Assembly: GCF_001262015.1 (NCBI RefSeq)
Contig: NZ_CP012075.1
Location: forward strand, 372,001 to 436,000
Direction: 5' to 3'
Source of the DNA: Prevotella fusca JCM 17724
GTDB lineage: Bacteria > Bacteroidota > Bacteroidia > Bacteroidales > Bacteroidaceae
Length of the DNA: 64,000 nucleotides
Both the position numbers and the translations under genes were made by a program. The notes under the pieces are model-generated. The model had not been told where the DNA came from, ran no database searches, and saw only the letters and a program-made list of their open reading frames with translations. Every line of letters begins with the position of its first letter. Position 1 is the first letter of the stretch. This document shows, piece after piece, positions 56,470 to 64,000 of the stretch.

Positions 56470-59037
56470 TTACCCGACGACCTTAAACTTGGCGAATTTC
56501 AGCAGAAGTTGTTTTCGCCCAGCATTACGGAACTCTACTGTTGCTTTAGCATTTTCACCAGTTCCCTCAAGACTTAGCACTTCCCCAATGCCAAATCGCT
56601 GATGCTCAATAGTTACTCCTACACTAAGTCCTGCTACGGAAACTGATGATGAAACAGGCGATGAAGGTGAAGAAACAGGCGAACTATCTGATGATAAGAT
56701 TCTGCCGCCATTCGTTATTACCGATGACAGACGCTTAAAGTTAGCGCCTTCTGCTATCAATCTGCGTTTTGCACGTTCTGACAACGGGTCGACAGCTGCT
56801 TCTGGACGCTTGCGCTCAGTTATCTTTGGTTTTGGATCAGCTCGGAACTGACTTGCAACAGGATTTGCATTCTGCCATCGTGAACCCATCTGGCGATATT
56901 CCTGTCCCCAAGGTCTACTACCTGTGTAAGCCCTGTTCGGTTCATACTCACGAAAATCATCTCCAGTATCTTCACGTCTCCAAGTACTTTTTGAGCTATT
57001 ATCCTCATCCCAAGGCATTTTATGGCATTCTCTTCCAAAAGTACTTGAAGCATTATCTTCTATATGAATCAGTGTTGGGTCAAAGTCGTTGAGGAAGCGG
57101 CTGGGATTATCAATCTGCATTGTTCCATAACGAAAACGATTCTTCGCATTTGTCAAAATACAATGCCGTTTGGCGCGTGTAATAGCCACATAAAGTAACC
57201 GTCGCTCCTCTTCTATTTCACGTCTTGAGCCTGCGGACATCGGACTGGGGAAGATGTTTTCCTCCAATCCAACGACAAATACTGTAGGAAATTCCAGTCC
57301 TTTTGCCGCATGAATTGTCATCAATGTTACTTTTGGAGTATCATCGTCCTCTTTGTCTGCATCAGTATATAACGCCACCTCCTGAAGGTAATCAGTCAGG
57401 TAGACATTTTCCTCCCTACCCTCTTCACGCCCCGAATCAACGAAACTCTGCATTGCTGACATGAACTCCTCCAGGTTCTCCCGACGGGCTAAGTCTTCTG
57501 GTTCACTGCCAGAATGAATGTCGGCACTAACCCCACTTTTTTCGATAATCTCTCGTCCAAGTTCATAAGCATCTTTCAATGCTACATTCTTGATGAAACC
57601 ACTGATAAGTGTTCTGAATGCAAACAGCTTTGTCATTGTACCTTTATTTACATCCAGTCCGTACTCTACAGGATTGGCAATTGTATCCCACAGTGAGACA
57701 GTATTTCGCTGGGCGCAATCAATGATTTTCTGAACAGTTGTATTACCAATTCCACGTGCCGGATAATTAATGATACGGCGGAAGGCTTCTTCATCATTGG
57801 GATTGGAAACCAAACGGAAGTAGGCTATAATATCTTTTATCTCCTTACGCTGATAGAAAGAAAGCCCACCGATAATTTTGTATGGAATTCCCTGTTTGCG
57901 GAACTCATCCTCAAAAGAACGACTCTGAGCATTTGTACGATAAAGAACAGCAAAGTTACCATAATCACATTTGTCATTGCGTTTGATACGCTTCAGCTCA
58001 TTTGTAACTACCATTGCCTCTTCCCTGTCGCTGTAACAAGGCTTGTAAAGCACCTTGTCCCCTTCAGCTTCCTTTGAATAAACATCCTTGGGAATCTGTC
58101 GCTGGTTGTGTTTCATCAACGAATTGGCAGCCTGAACGATAAGCTGTGTAGAACGATAATTCCGTTCCAACTTGAAGAGTCTTGCATCATCAAACTTATT
58201 CTTGAAGTCAAGGATATTGTCAATGTTAGCACCACGGAAAGAATAAATACTCTGATAATCATCCCCAACGACACAGATACGACGGTGTGTCTCTGCCAGC
58301 TGGCTGATAATGCTCACCTGCGCATAGTTCGTATCCTGGTATTCATCCACAAGGATATATTCAAACTGCTGCCCATACTTTTCTCTAATCTCCCTATGAT
58401 CTCGGAAGAGCAAGTAAGTATAAAGCAGAATGTCATCAAAATCCATGGCATTTGCCTGTCGGCATCTTGCTTCATATGCTTTGTAAATCAAGTGGATTGC
58501 AGGCATACGTGCAGTACGGTCACGTTCAATTAAAGCACGGTCTTCAGCATATTCAGTCGCTGTTATGAGATGGTTCTTTGCCATTGAGATAAAGTTATGC
58601 ACTGATGCCGGCTTATATGCTTTCTCGTCAAGACCTAAGGCTTTTACAATGCTCTTGATGAGTGAGCGGGAATCATTTTCATCATATATGGTAAAATTAC
58701 TTTCAAAACCAATTGCTTCCCCTTCACGTCTCAGGATGCGTGCAAAGATAGAATGGAAGGTGCCCATGTAAAGTCGCTGTGCATCTCCTGCTGTAGTTAT
58801 CTGCGCTATTCGCCCTTTCATTTCTCTTGCAGCCTTGTTCGTAAACGTAAGAGCAAGGATATTCCAAGGCGCAAGTCCCTTATTGAGCAAATATGCAATC
58901 TTATATGTCAATACTCGTGTCTTGCCTGAACCAGCACCAGCAATCACTAGTGATGGACCTGTGCAATATTCAACAGCTTCACGCTGGTTGTCATTCAATG
59001 CAGCAAGAATTCTCTCTTCCCTATCTTTGTCTAACAT
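56470..59037 (-). CDS. ATP-dependent DNA helicase PcrA/UvrD
   Basis: PcrA/UvrD is a 3'-5' helicase used in excision repair and in clearing RecA filaments. The 855 aa product has Walker A IAGAGSGKTRVL (~residues 32-43), LVDEYQDTN, GDDYQSIYSFRGA, and LMTIHAAKGLEFP. A Ser-rich linker (SSPVSSPSSPVSSSVS) precedes a C-terminal Tudor-like domain (GVTIEHQRFGIGEVLSLEG) that binds RNA polymerase in relatives. The start codon at 59037 is followed by conserved sequence. Confidence 0.95.
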   Translation of the reverse strand: MLDKDREERILAALNDNQREAVEYCTGPSLVIAGAGSGKTRVLTYKIAYLLNKGLAPWNILALTFTNKAAREMKGRIAQITTAGDAQRLYMGTFHSIFARILRREGEAIGFESNFTIYDENDSRSLIKSIVKALGLDEKAYKPASVHNFISMAKNHLITATEYAEDRALIERDRTARMPAIHLIYKAYEARCRQANAMDFDDILLYTYLLFRDHREIREKYGQQFEYILVDEYQDTNYAQVSIISQLAETHRRICVVGDDYQSIYSFRGANIDNILDFKNKFDDARLFKLERNYRSTQLIVQAANSLMKHNQRQIPKDVYSKEAEGDKVLYKPCYSDREEAMVVTNELKRIKRNDKCDYGNFAVLYRTNAQSRSFEDEFRKQGIPYKIIGGLSFYQRKEIKDIIAYFRLVSNPNDEEAFRRIINYPARGIGNTTVQKIIDCAQRNTVSLWDTIANPVEYGLDVNKGTMTKLFAFRTLISGFIKNVALKDAYELGREIIEKSGVSADIHSGSEPEDLARRENLEEFMSAMQSFVDSGREEGREENVYLTDYLQEVALYTDADKEDDDTPKVTLMTIHAAKGLEFPTVFVVGLEENIFPSPMSAGSRREIEEERRLLYVAITRAKRHCILTNAKNRFRYGTMQIDNPSRFLNDFDPTLIHIEDNASSTFGRECHKMPWDEDNSSKSTWRREDTGDDFREYEPNRAYTGSRPWGQEYRQMGSRWQNANPVASQFRADPKPKITERKRPEAAVDPLSERAKRRLIAEGANFKRLSSVITNGGRILSSDSSPVSSPSSPVSSSVSVAGLSVGVTIEHQRFGIGEVLSLEGTGENAKATVEFRNAGRKQLLLKFAKFKVVG

Positions 59038-59110
59038 CTTGTTTTCTTAAAGGAATATTCTTTATAATTTAATTGAACAGAATAATATAAAAACTTAATA
59101 TTCAACGTTG

Positions 59111-59800
59111 TTAATGTTCTTCCGGAAAAGATGGAATGAATGTCATCTGATGTTCAATCTGTCCAATTCGCTTGCGCATATAGGGACCAGGATTCTTTGA
59201 TGAAAAACGGCGTGGGTTTGGTAGTGTAGCCGCTATGAGGGCACAATCTCGTCGGCTAAGCTGTATAGCTTCCATACCGAAATTCTGTTCAGCGCAGGCT
59301 TCTACTCCATAGATTCCATCTCCCATTTCAATAGAATTCAAATAAACCTCCATGATACGCTGTTTACTCCATAGCGTCTCAATAAGGAAGGTGAAATAAA
59401 CTTCCAACCCTTTTCTTATCCATGAACGTCCCTGCCAGAGAAAGACATTCTTTGCCGTCTGCTGGGAAATTGTTGAACCTCCACGTAGTTTCTTGCCTTT
59501 CTTAAGATGGTCTTCAGCTGCTTTCTCAATAGCCTTATAGTCAAAACCATGATGGGTAAGGAAACGTTGGTCTTCACTTGCCATCACTGCTACTGGCATA
59601 GACTTCGGCATCTTCTCCAAGGGTATCCAGTCATGATAAAGTTTCACCGGCTCTCCCTTTCCTATTTGCTCAAAACAACGGCTGAGCATCAAAGGGGTAA
59701 AATACACGGGAATGAAGCGGTAGACTACCACTGCCAGTATTGTTGAAATAAAGGTCAAGGCAAACAGCCACCTTATCACTTTAAAAATCTTCTTAACCAT
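59111..59800 (-). CDS. mtgA: Monofunctional peptidoglycan glycosyltransferase MtgA
   Basis: MtgA polymerises lipid II into glycan strands without a transpeptidase domain. The 229 aa product has one N-terminal membrane segment (residues ~10-30) and the GT51 motifs: catalytic Glu in ASEDQRFLTHHGFD, then GGSTISQQTAKNVFLW, RKGLEVYFTFLIE and EVYLNSIEMGDGIYGVE. Start set at ATG 59800; a -7 box TAACTTTG is at 59829-59822, with a ~15 nt leader. Confidence 0.95.
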   Translation of the reverse strand: MVKKIFKVIRWLFALTFISTILAVVVYRFIPVYFTPLMLSRCFEQIGKGEPVKLYHDWIPLEKMPKSMPVAVMASEDQRFLTHHGFDYKAIEKAAEDHLKKGKKLRGGSTISQQTAKNVFLWQGRSWIRKGLEVYFTFLIETLWSKQRIMEVYLNSIEMGDGIYGVEACAEQNFGMEAIQLSRRDCALIAATLPNPRRFSSKNPGPYMRKRIGQIEHQMTFIPSFPEEH

Positions 59801-60087
59801 AGGAAATGAGTTTACTGTCTGCAAAGTTACTAAATCTTATCCGATAGCAAGCGGGTAAGAGATAGATTTTTCCTTTTGAAAAGTTTGGACGGAGCACCCA
59901 AGTGGGTTAAACTCAAACTGACCCTAATATTTGCTTTTAATCCAAGTTTAACGGTCAAAATTATTTTTCATAAATTTTCAGGGTGTTTTGAGGACTGCCA
60001 ATACCCTAAGTGTTTGATAATCAGATGTAGCGTTTTCTGAAGATGGTCCAAATCTGATTTGTAGGACATCAGCATATCAATTTTTTG

Positions 60088-60682
60088 GTTCATACGTTAA
60101 ATGAGTGTACACTTTTCGTATAGCTTTAACGGAAGAACCGGAGTTATTATTAAATAAAACATAGCCAAGACGGTCTTGGCTACCTACTTTATTATCATCC
60201 TCCGACACAGAAAACCTTTTCATGTCAATACTGTGAAAAGGCAGACAATGGATTGAAAAATCATGACATAATTTCGAGTAATACACCTACAGATAAAGGC
60301 TAAAACACGTGTAAAGAGCAAGTCTGCAACAAACAGTAAATCAGTTAGTTATAACGCAGTGCAAGAAAAGGTGCTTAATTGGACTTCAAAAGGGCGTTAA
60401 TTAGACCTCAAAAGGGCATCTATTGCAAGCCAATTGGGCGTCTTTTCAAAGCCAATAGACCATGTATTGGTTTTGAGTAGTTTGAAAATAGTTTACAAAC
60501 ATCGAGCGATATGGGAAGAAGTTGTTTGTAGAAGGCGGAAGGACATAGCATCTGTTAGCATTTTCTGCATTTTTATTTTGTGCATTATCCCTTTTTGTGA
60601 GACCATCTTATTTTGGATAGTCATACCATGCAGGTGTATAAGCCTTTGTTCTGTTTCCAATCTATGCATTTAACGGAAGAAC
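60088..60682 (+). repeat. MITE-like 600 bp element, copy D
   Basis: The copy is about 595 bp, from GTTCATACGTTAAATGAGTG to ATGCATTTAACGGAAGAACC. Its flanks are AATTTTTTG (60079-60087) and ATTTTTTTG (60684-60692), a 9 bp duplication with one change. The 22-nt block lies at 60370-60501. It ends 23 bases before the start of a transposase fragment. Bases 59830-60078 to its left hold no gene. Confidence 0.85.
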
Positions 60683-60705
60683 CATTTTTTTGTTACTTTG
60701 CACCC

Positions 60706-61272
60706 ATGCACGCAAATGTACAGACACGTTTTAACCCGGCAACCGGCAATAAGGCTCCTTATTATAGACTTAAGGAGTCATACCGTGATGTGACCGGACA
60801 TGTACATTCGCTCATCCTAATCAATATCGGTTTTGAGCCTTCTCTCACAGCCGTGCAGGTGCAGAAGATCGCTTTTGCATTGACAGAGCGTTTTAAGGAC
60901 AGTGGCACTAATCCTTTGTTCGACAAGCAGCCGGAGGGACTTACCGCATTGGAACAGGCAAAGGCTGATGAGTTGTGGCAGCAGATGAAAGAGGAAGGTG
61001 GCATTGACAGGTTCGACAAGAAGGAACAGAGGACAAACACCATATGTTGCCAGTTGAAGCGAGAAGGCGAATCCTGCTACTGGACCGAAACAGTGCGGCG
61101 GATGAGAACACAGAAACTTGTAACCACAGAAGGCAGGAACCCGCTGGGACACATCTTACAGATGCGACAATGCGGTAATCCCTCAAAGCTGGCAGCTGCT
61201 ATTTACGATAAATTGAAATTAAAACATGCACCATTCGGAAAAATAAAAATTTGTAGGACACAGAGTCCATAG
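60706..61272 (+). pseudogene. IS1634-type transposase, N-terminal fragment
   Basis: The ~188 aa product starts MHANVQTRFNPATGNKAPYY and continues with RLKESYRDVTGHVHSLILIN and VQKIAFALTERF, which I recognise as the opening of IS1634-family transposases of Bacteroidota (usually ~500-600 aa). No catalytic motif is reached; the frame ends ICRTQSP and the rest is missing. No inverted ends are seen. MITE-like copy D lies directly before it. Confidence 0.72.
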
Positions 61273-61422
61273 CCAAAACTGCTAAAGTGCGATAACAGCG
61301 AGATTGTACGATGATAGGTGTTAAACTTGGGCTAATGACCTATTTGAGTTGAAAGAAACAGTTGTCAGAGAAGTGAGTCCTTTGTTGTTGCACTTTCTAT
61401 ACCTGTCCCCCGTTTCACCTAA

Positions 61423-63213
61423 TTAAGCCAACTCTGCCAGTTCCAGCCAACGAAGTTCCAGTTCGTCAAGTTCATCCTTAAGGAGCGGCAGACGCTTGCT
61501 CTTTTCTGTAAGCTCATCTACTGACAGACTACCCGAACAGAGTTCTTCTTCAAGGCGTTGCTTTTCATCTTCTAATTGGGCTATTCTGTCCGAAAGCTGT
61601 TCATACTCACGCTTTTCCTTGAAGGACATCTTTCGTTTTGTATTGTTATGGTAGTCTTTTTTGGGTTCGTTTGCTGCAGGATTAATGTTTTTAGCTGGCT
61701 TTTGCCGTTCTTCTTCTTTTGACTTCATTTTCAGGAACTCACGGTATTGTGTGTAGTTTCCAGGAAAGTCCTGTATTTCGCCGTCACCCTTGAACACAAG
61801 AAGATGATCGACAACCTTATCCATAAAATAGCGGTCGTGTGATACCACGATGACACATCCGGGGAAGTCCTGCAGATATTCCTCAAGAATCTGTAAGGTC
61901 TGAATATCCAAGTCGTTGGTTGGCTCGTCAAGTACTAAGAAGTTGGGATTTTTCATCAAAACCGTACAGAGATAGAGCTTTCGTCTTTCACCTCCTGACA
62001 ACTTATACACATAGTTGTGTTGCTCCTCCGGAGAGAAGAGAAAGTGGTTGAGGAACTGTGATGCTGTCATGTGTTTTCCTCCACCAAGATCAATGTAATC
62101 GGCAATATCCGTGATGACGTCGATGACTTTCTGATCTTCACGGAACTTTAACCCTTCCTGTGAGAAATATCCGAAGCGGACAGTCTCTCCTATGTCGAAC
62201 TTACCGTTGTCTGGTGCAACCTCACCAAGCAGCATTTTTACAAAAGTGGATTTGCCAGTTCCATTATTGCCGACAATTCCCATCTTCTCAAAGCGGGAGA
62301 AGTTGTAGTAGAAGTCGTTTAGAATAGTCTTGTCGTCAAACTTCTTCGACACATACTGACACTCAAATATCTTGCTTCCGATGTACACGCTGGATGATTT
62401 CAAACGCACCTGTCTTTCCTCAATCCGTTGTTTCGCCTTTGCTTCTAATTCATAGAAAGCCTCCTCACGATACCGTGCCTTGTGCCCACGTGCCTGTGGC
62501 ATACGGCGCATCCATTCCAACTCTGTCCGATAGAGGTTGTTTGCACGTGCCATTTCAGCCCGCATGTTATCAATGCGTTCCTGCCGTTTCTCCAAATAAT
62601 AAGAGTAATTGCCACGGTAGGTATATATCGTGTTATTGTCTAATTCTAAGATAGTATTACACACATTATCAAGGAAATAGCGATCGTGAGTAACCATGAA
62701 GATGGTCTTGTTGCCACGGGAAAGATATCCCTCCAGCCATTCAATCATCTCCAAGTCAAGATGGTTGGTTGGCTCATCAAGTATAAGGATATCAGGTTCC
62801 AGAATAAGAACATTTGCCAAAGCTACACGTTTCTGCTGTCCGCCGCTCAATTGTCCCATTGGTTGTTCGAGGTCATAAAGCTTCAGAATGGTAAGAATCT
62901 GCTTTGCCTTCAGAATGCGTTCAGGGTTTCCTTCATGGTTGAAACATGCGTCCAGTACGCTTTCCTTTGGGTTGAATCTGGGACTTTGGTCCAACATTCC
63001 TACCCGTAGGTCATTACGATAGATGATAGAACCACCGTCATAGCCCTCTTTTCCTGTAAGAATAGAGAGCAGAGTGGACTTTCCCGTACCGTTTTGAGCC
63101 ACGAGACCCACATGCTGTCCTTCTGCAATGGAAAATGAAATATCTTTAAAGAGAACCTGCGCACCGAAACTTTTAGTCAGATTCTGTACGTCAAGATAAG
63201 GAATCTGTGCCAT
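61423..63213 (-). CDS. ABC-F family ATPase
   Basis: ABC-F proteins bind the ribosomal E-site region and help resume stalled translation; some give antibiotic resistance. The 596 aa product has two ATP-binding cassettes without membrane segments. Walker A sites are VAQNGTGKSTLL (~37-48) and VGNNGTGKSTFV (~340); signature sequences are QLSGGQQKRVAL and LSGGERRKL; Walker B is ILDEPTNHLD and VLDEPTNDLD. A Lys/Glu-rich coiled coil at the C-terminus is like that of Uup. It ends the same transcript as engB, 5 bp apart. Confidence 0.93.
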   Translation of the reverse strand: MAQIPYLDVQNLTKSFGAQVLFKDISFSIAEGQHVGLVAQNGTGKSTLLSILTGKEGYDGGSIIYRNDLRVGMLDQSPRFNPKESVLDACFNHEGNPERILKAKQILTILKLYDLEQPMGQLSGGQQKRVALANVLILEPDILILDEPTNHLDLEMIEWLEGYLSRGNKTIFMVTHDRYFLDNVCNTILELDNNTIYTYRGNYSYYLEKRQERIDNMRAEMARANNLYRTELEWMRRMPQARGHKARYREEAFYELEAKAKQRIEERQVRLKSSSVYIGSKIFECQYVSKKFDDKTILNDFYYNFSRFEKMGIVGNNGTGKSTFVKMLLGEVAPDNGKFDIGETVRFGYFSQEGLKFREDQKVIDVITDIADYIDLGGGKHMTASQFLNHFLFSPEEQHNYVYKLSGGERRKLYLCTVLMKNPNFLVLDEPTNDLDIQTLQILEEYLQDFPGCVIVVSHDRYFMDKVVDHLLVFKGDGEIQDFPGNYTQYREFLKMKSKEEERQKPAKNINPAANEPKKDYHNNTKRKMSFKEKREYEQLSDRIAQLEDEKQRLEEELCSGSLSVDELTEKSKRLPLLKDELDELELRWLELAELA

Positions 63214-63218
63214 AAATC

Positions 63219-63818
63219 TTAGCCTAAGTTCTCATTTATCTGATCAATATAGTCCAGCACTTCATCCCTTCCTGCCTTTGTTTCAGAGGAAGTAATGAAG
63301 TAAGGAGGGAGAGCTTCCCATCTGTCTTCCAGCTTCTTCATCCATAGCAAGGCATTCGACTTGGCTTTTGCAGGCGACAGTTTATCCGCTTTTGTAAAGA
63401 TGATAGAGAAAGGAACATTGCTTTCCCCTAACCAATCAACAAACTCACGGTCAATCTTCTGCTGTTCATGACGGATGTCTATCAACACAAAGACGTTAAC
63501 AAGCTGCTTGCGCTGAAGAATATATTGTGAAATCATCTGCTCCAATTTGTTCCTTACTGTCTTTGAGCTCTTGGCATAACCATAACCGGGAAGGTCGACT
63601 AAATACCATTCGTTATTGATGATAAAATGGTTGATAAGCAGCGTCTTACCAGGCTTGGATGAAGTCTTTGCTAACCTCTTGTGATTGCAAAGCATGTTGA
63701 TAAGACTTGACTTTCCGACATTTGAACGTCCGATAAATGCGTATTCAGCCTTTGTATCTTCAGGACATTTAGATACTGTTGGCGATGATATGGTGAACTC
63801 TGATTTCTTTATAATCAT
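63219..63818 (-). CDS. engB: Ribosome biogenesis GTPase EngB (YsxC/YihA)
   Basis: EngB is an essential GTPase in large-subunit assembly. The 199 aa product has the G1 motif [12 protein letters not shown] (~residues 29-40), Thr of the [11 protein letters not shown] switch, G3 [12 protein letters not shown]4 FTKADK and G5 TSSETKAG. Start set at ATG 63818. A -7 box TAACTTTG at 63862-63855 gives a leader of ~30 nt. The ABC-F gene follows 5 bp later. Confidence 0.95.
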   Translation of the reverse strand: MIIKKSEFTISSPTVSKCPEDTKAEYAFIGRSNVGKSSLINMLCNHKRLAKTSSKPGKTLLINHFIINNEWYLVDLPGYGYAKSSKTVRNKLEQMISQYILQRKQLVNVFVLIDIRHEQQKIDREFVDWLGESNVPFSIIFTKADKLSPAKAKSNALLWMKKLEDRWEALPPYFITSSETKAGRDEVLDYIDQINENLG

Positions 63819-63906
63819 ATCTTGATGGGTATATGTTATATGTACCTTTTTCTGCAAAGTTACTAAAAAGTTAACAGCTAAGGGTGGTCAGTTGATAGTT
63901 TTTTCG

Positions 63907-63979
63907 TATTTTTGCAGAAATAAGCTGTGCTCGGCAAAGTGGGAACAGGCTGCTTTTGCCACTGTTTGCATTATTTTTG
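63907..63979 (+). repeat. Promoter-plus-hairpin repeat at the right edge
   Basis: TATTTTTG (63907-63914) is followed by CAGAAATAAGCTGTGCTCGG and then a GGCAAA ... TTTTGCC inverted pair. A second TATTTTTG starts at 63972, 65 bp further on. It is the same arrangement as 3173-3292, with several base changes, and probably belongs to a gene outside the window. Confidence 0.6.
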
Positions 63980-64000
63980 AGAAAACAAAGCGTAAATGAA

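Overview
The window looks like a chromosomal stretch of a Bacteroidota bacterium, most likely Prevotella or a close relative (inference). Supporting signs are the Bacteroidota promoter form (TTTG, 19-21 nt, TAnnTTTG) ahead of many genes, a large type II-C Cas9, a fhs gene, an M6 protease with a type IX secretion-like tail, and IS families typical of the group. No rRNA or tRNA gene was found.

Layout. 1-3.0 kb: two inverted ISL3-type elements around a gene fragment. 3.3-4.5 kb: DMP19-like gene, smpB and the first ~66 codons of metH, cut by an IS5-type element (4531-5960). Its other side cuts cas1. 5.96-11.3 kb: truncated cas1, intact cas9 and a short tracrRNA gene. 11.3-12.5 kb: non-coding, holding the first copy of a ~600 bp mobile repeat. 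12.6-18 kb: valS, mazG, a lipoprotein and rnz. 18.1-22.7 kb: a scrap-yard of IS66, a CRISPR repeat-spacer remnant, a mobile-element gene fragment, IS1380 and a broken IS5 copy. 22.8-45.3 kb: mostly housekeeping genes (SGNH hydrolase, GH25 lysozyme, fhs, the DUF2520-kdsC-maf-rlmH operon, kdsB, purM, prfA, pyrF, dapA, truA, comEC-like, EFR1 ferredoxin, M6 protease). 45.5-47.5 kb: nested IS1380 remains carrying the 600 bp repeat. 47.5-64 kb: dnaB, ispE, an AddAB-like nuclease pair, a PcrA/UvrD helicase, mtgA, a transposase fragment, an ABC-F protein and engB.

Most notable. (1) A type II-C CRISPR-Cas locus has been taken apart by insertion sequences: Cas9 keeps all its catalytic residues, cas1 is truncated, cas2 and the array are gone from beside it, and one repeat plus one spacer lie 8.5 kb away at an IS66 end. 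That repeat can pair over 19 nt with the tracrRNA. (2) The predicted cas9 mRNA leader is antisense to the whole tracrRNA gene. (3) Four copies of a ~600 bp non-coding element with terminal inverted repeats and 8-9 bp target duplications form a MITE-like family with conserved internal palindromes and a 22-nt phased array. The same 22-nt periodicity occurs outside the element. All of this was read by eye; no database search was run.
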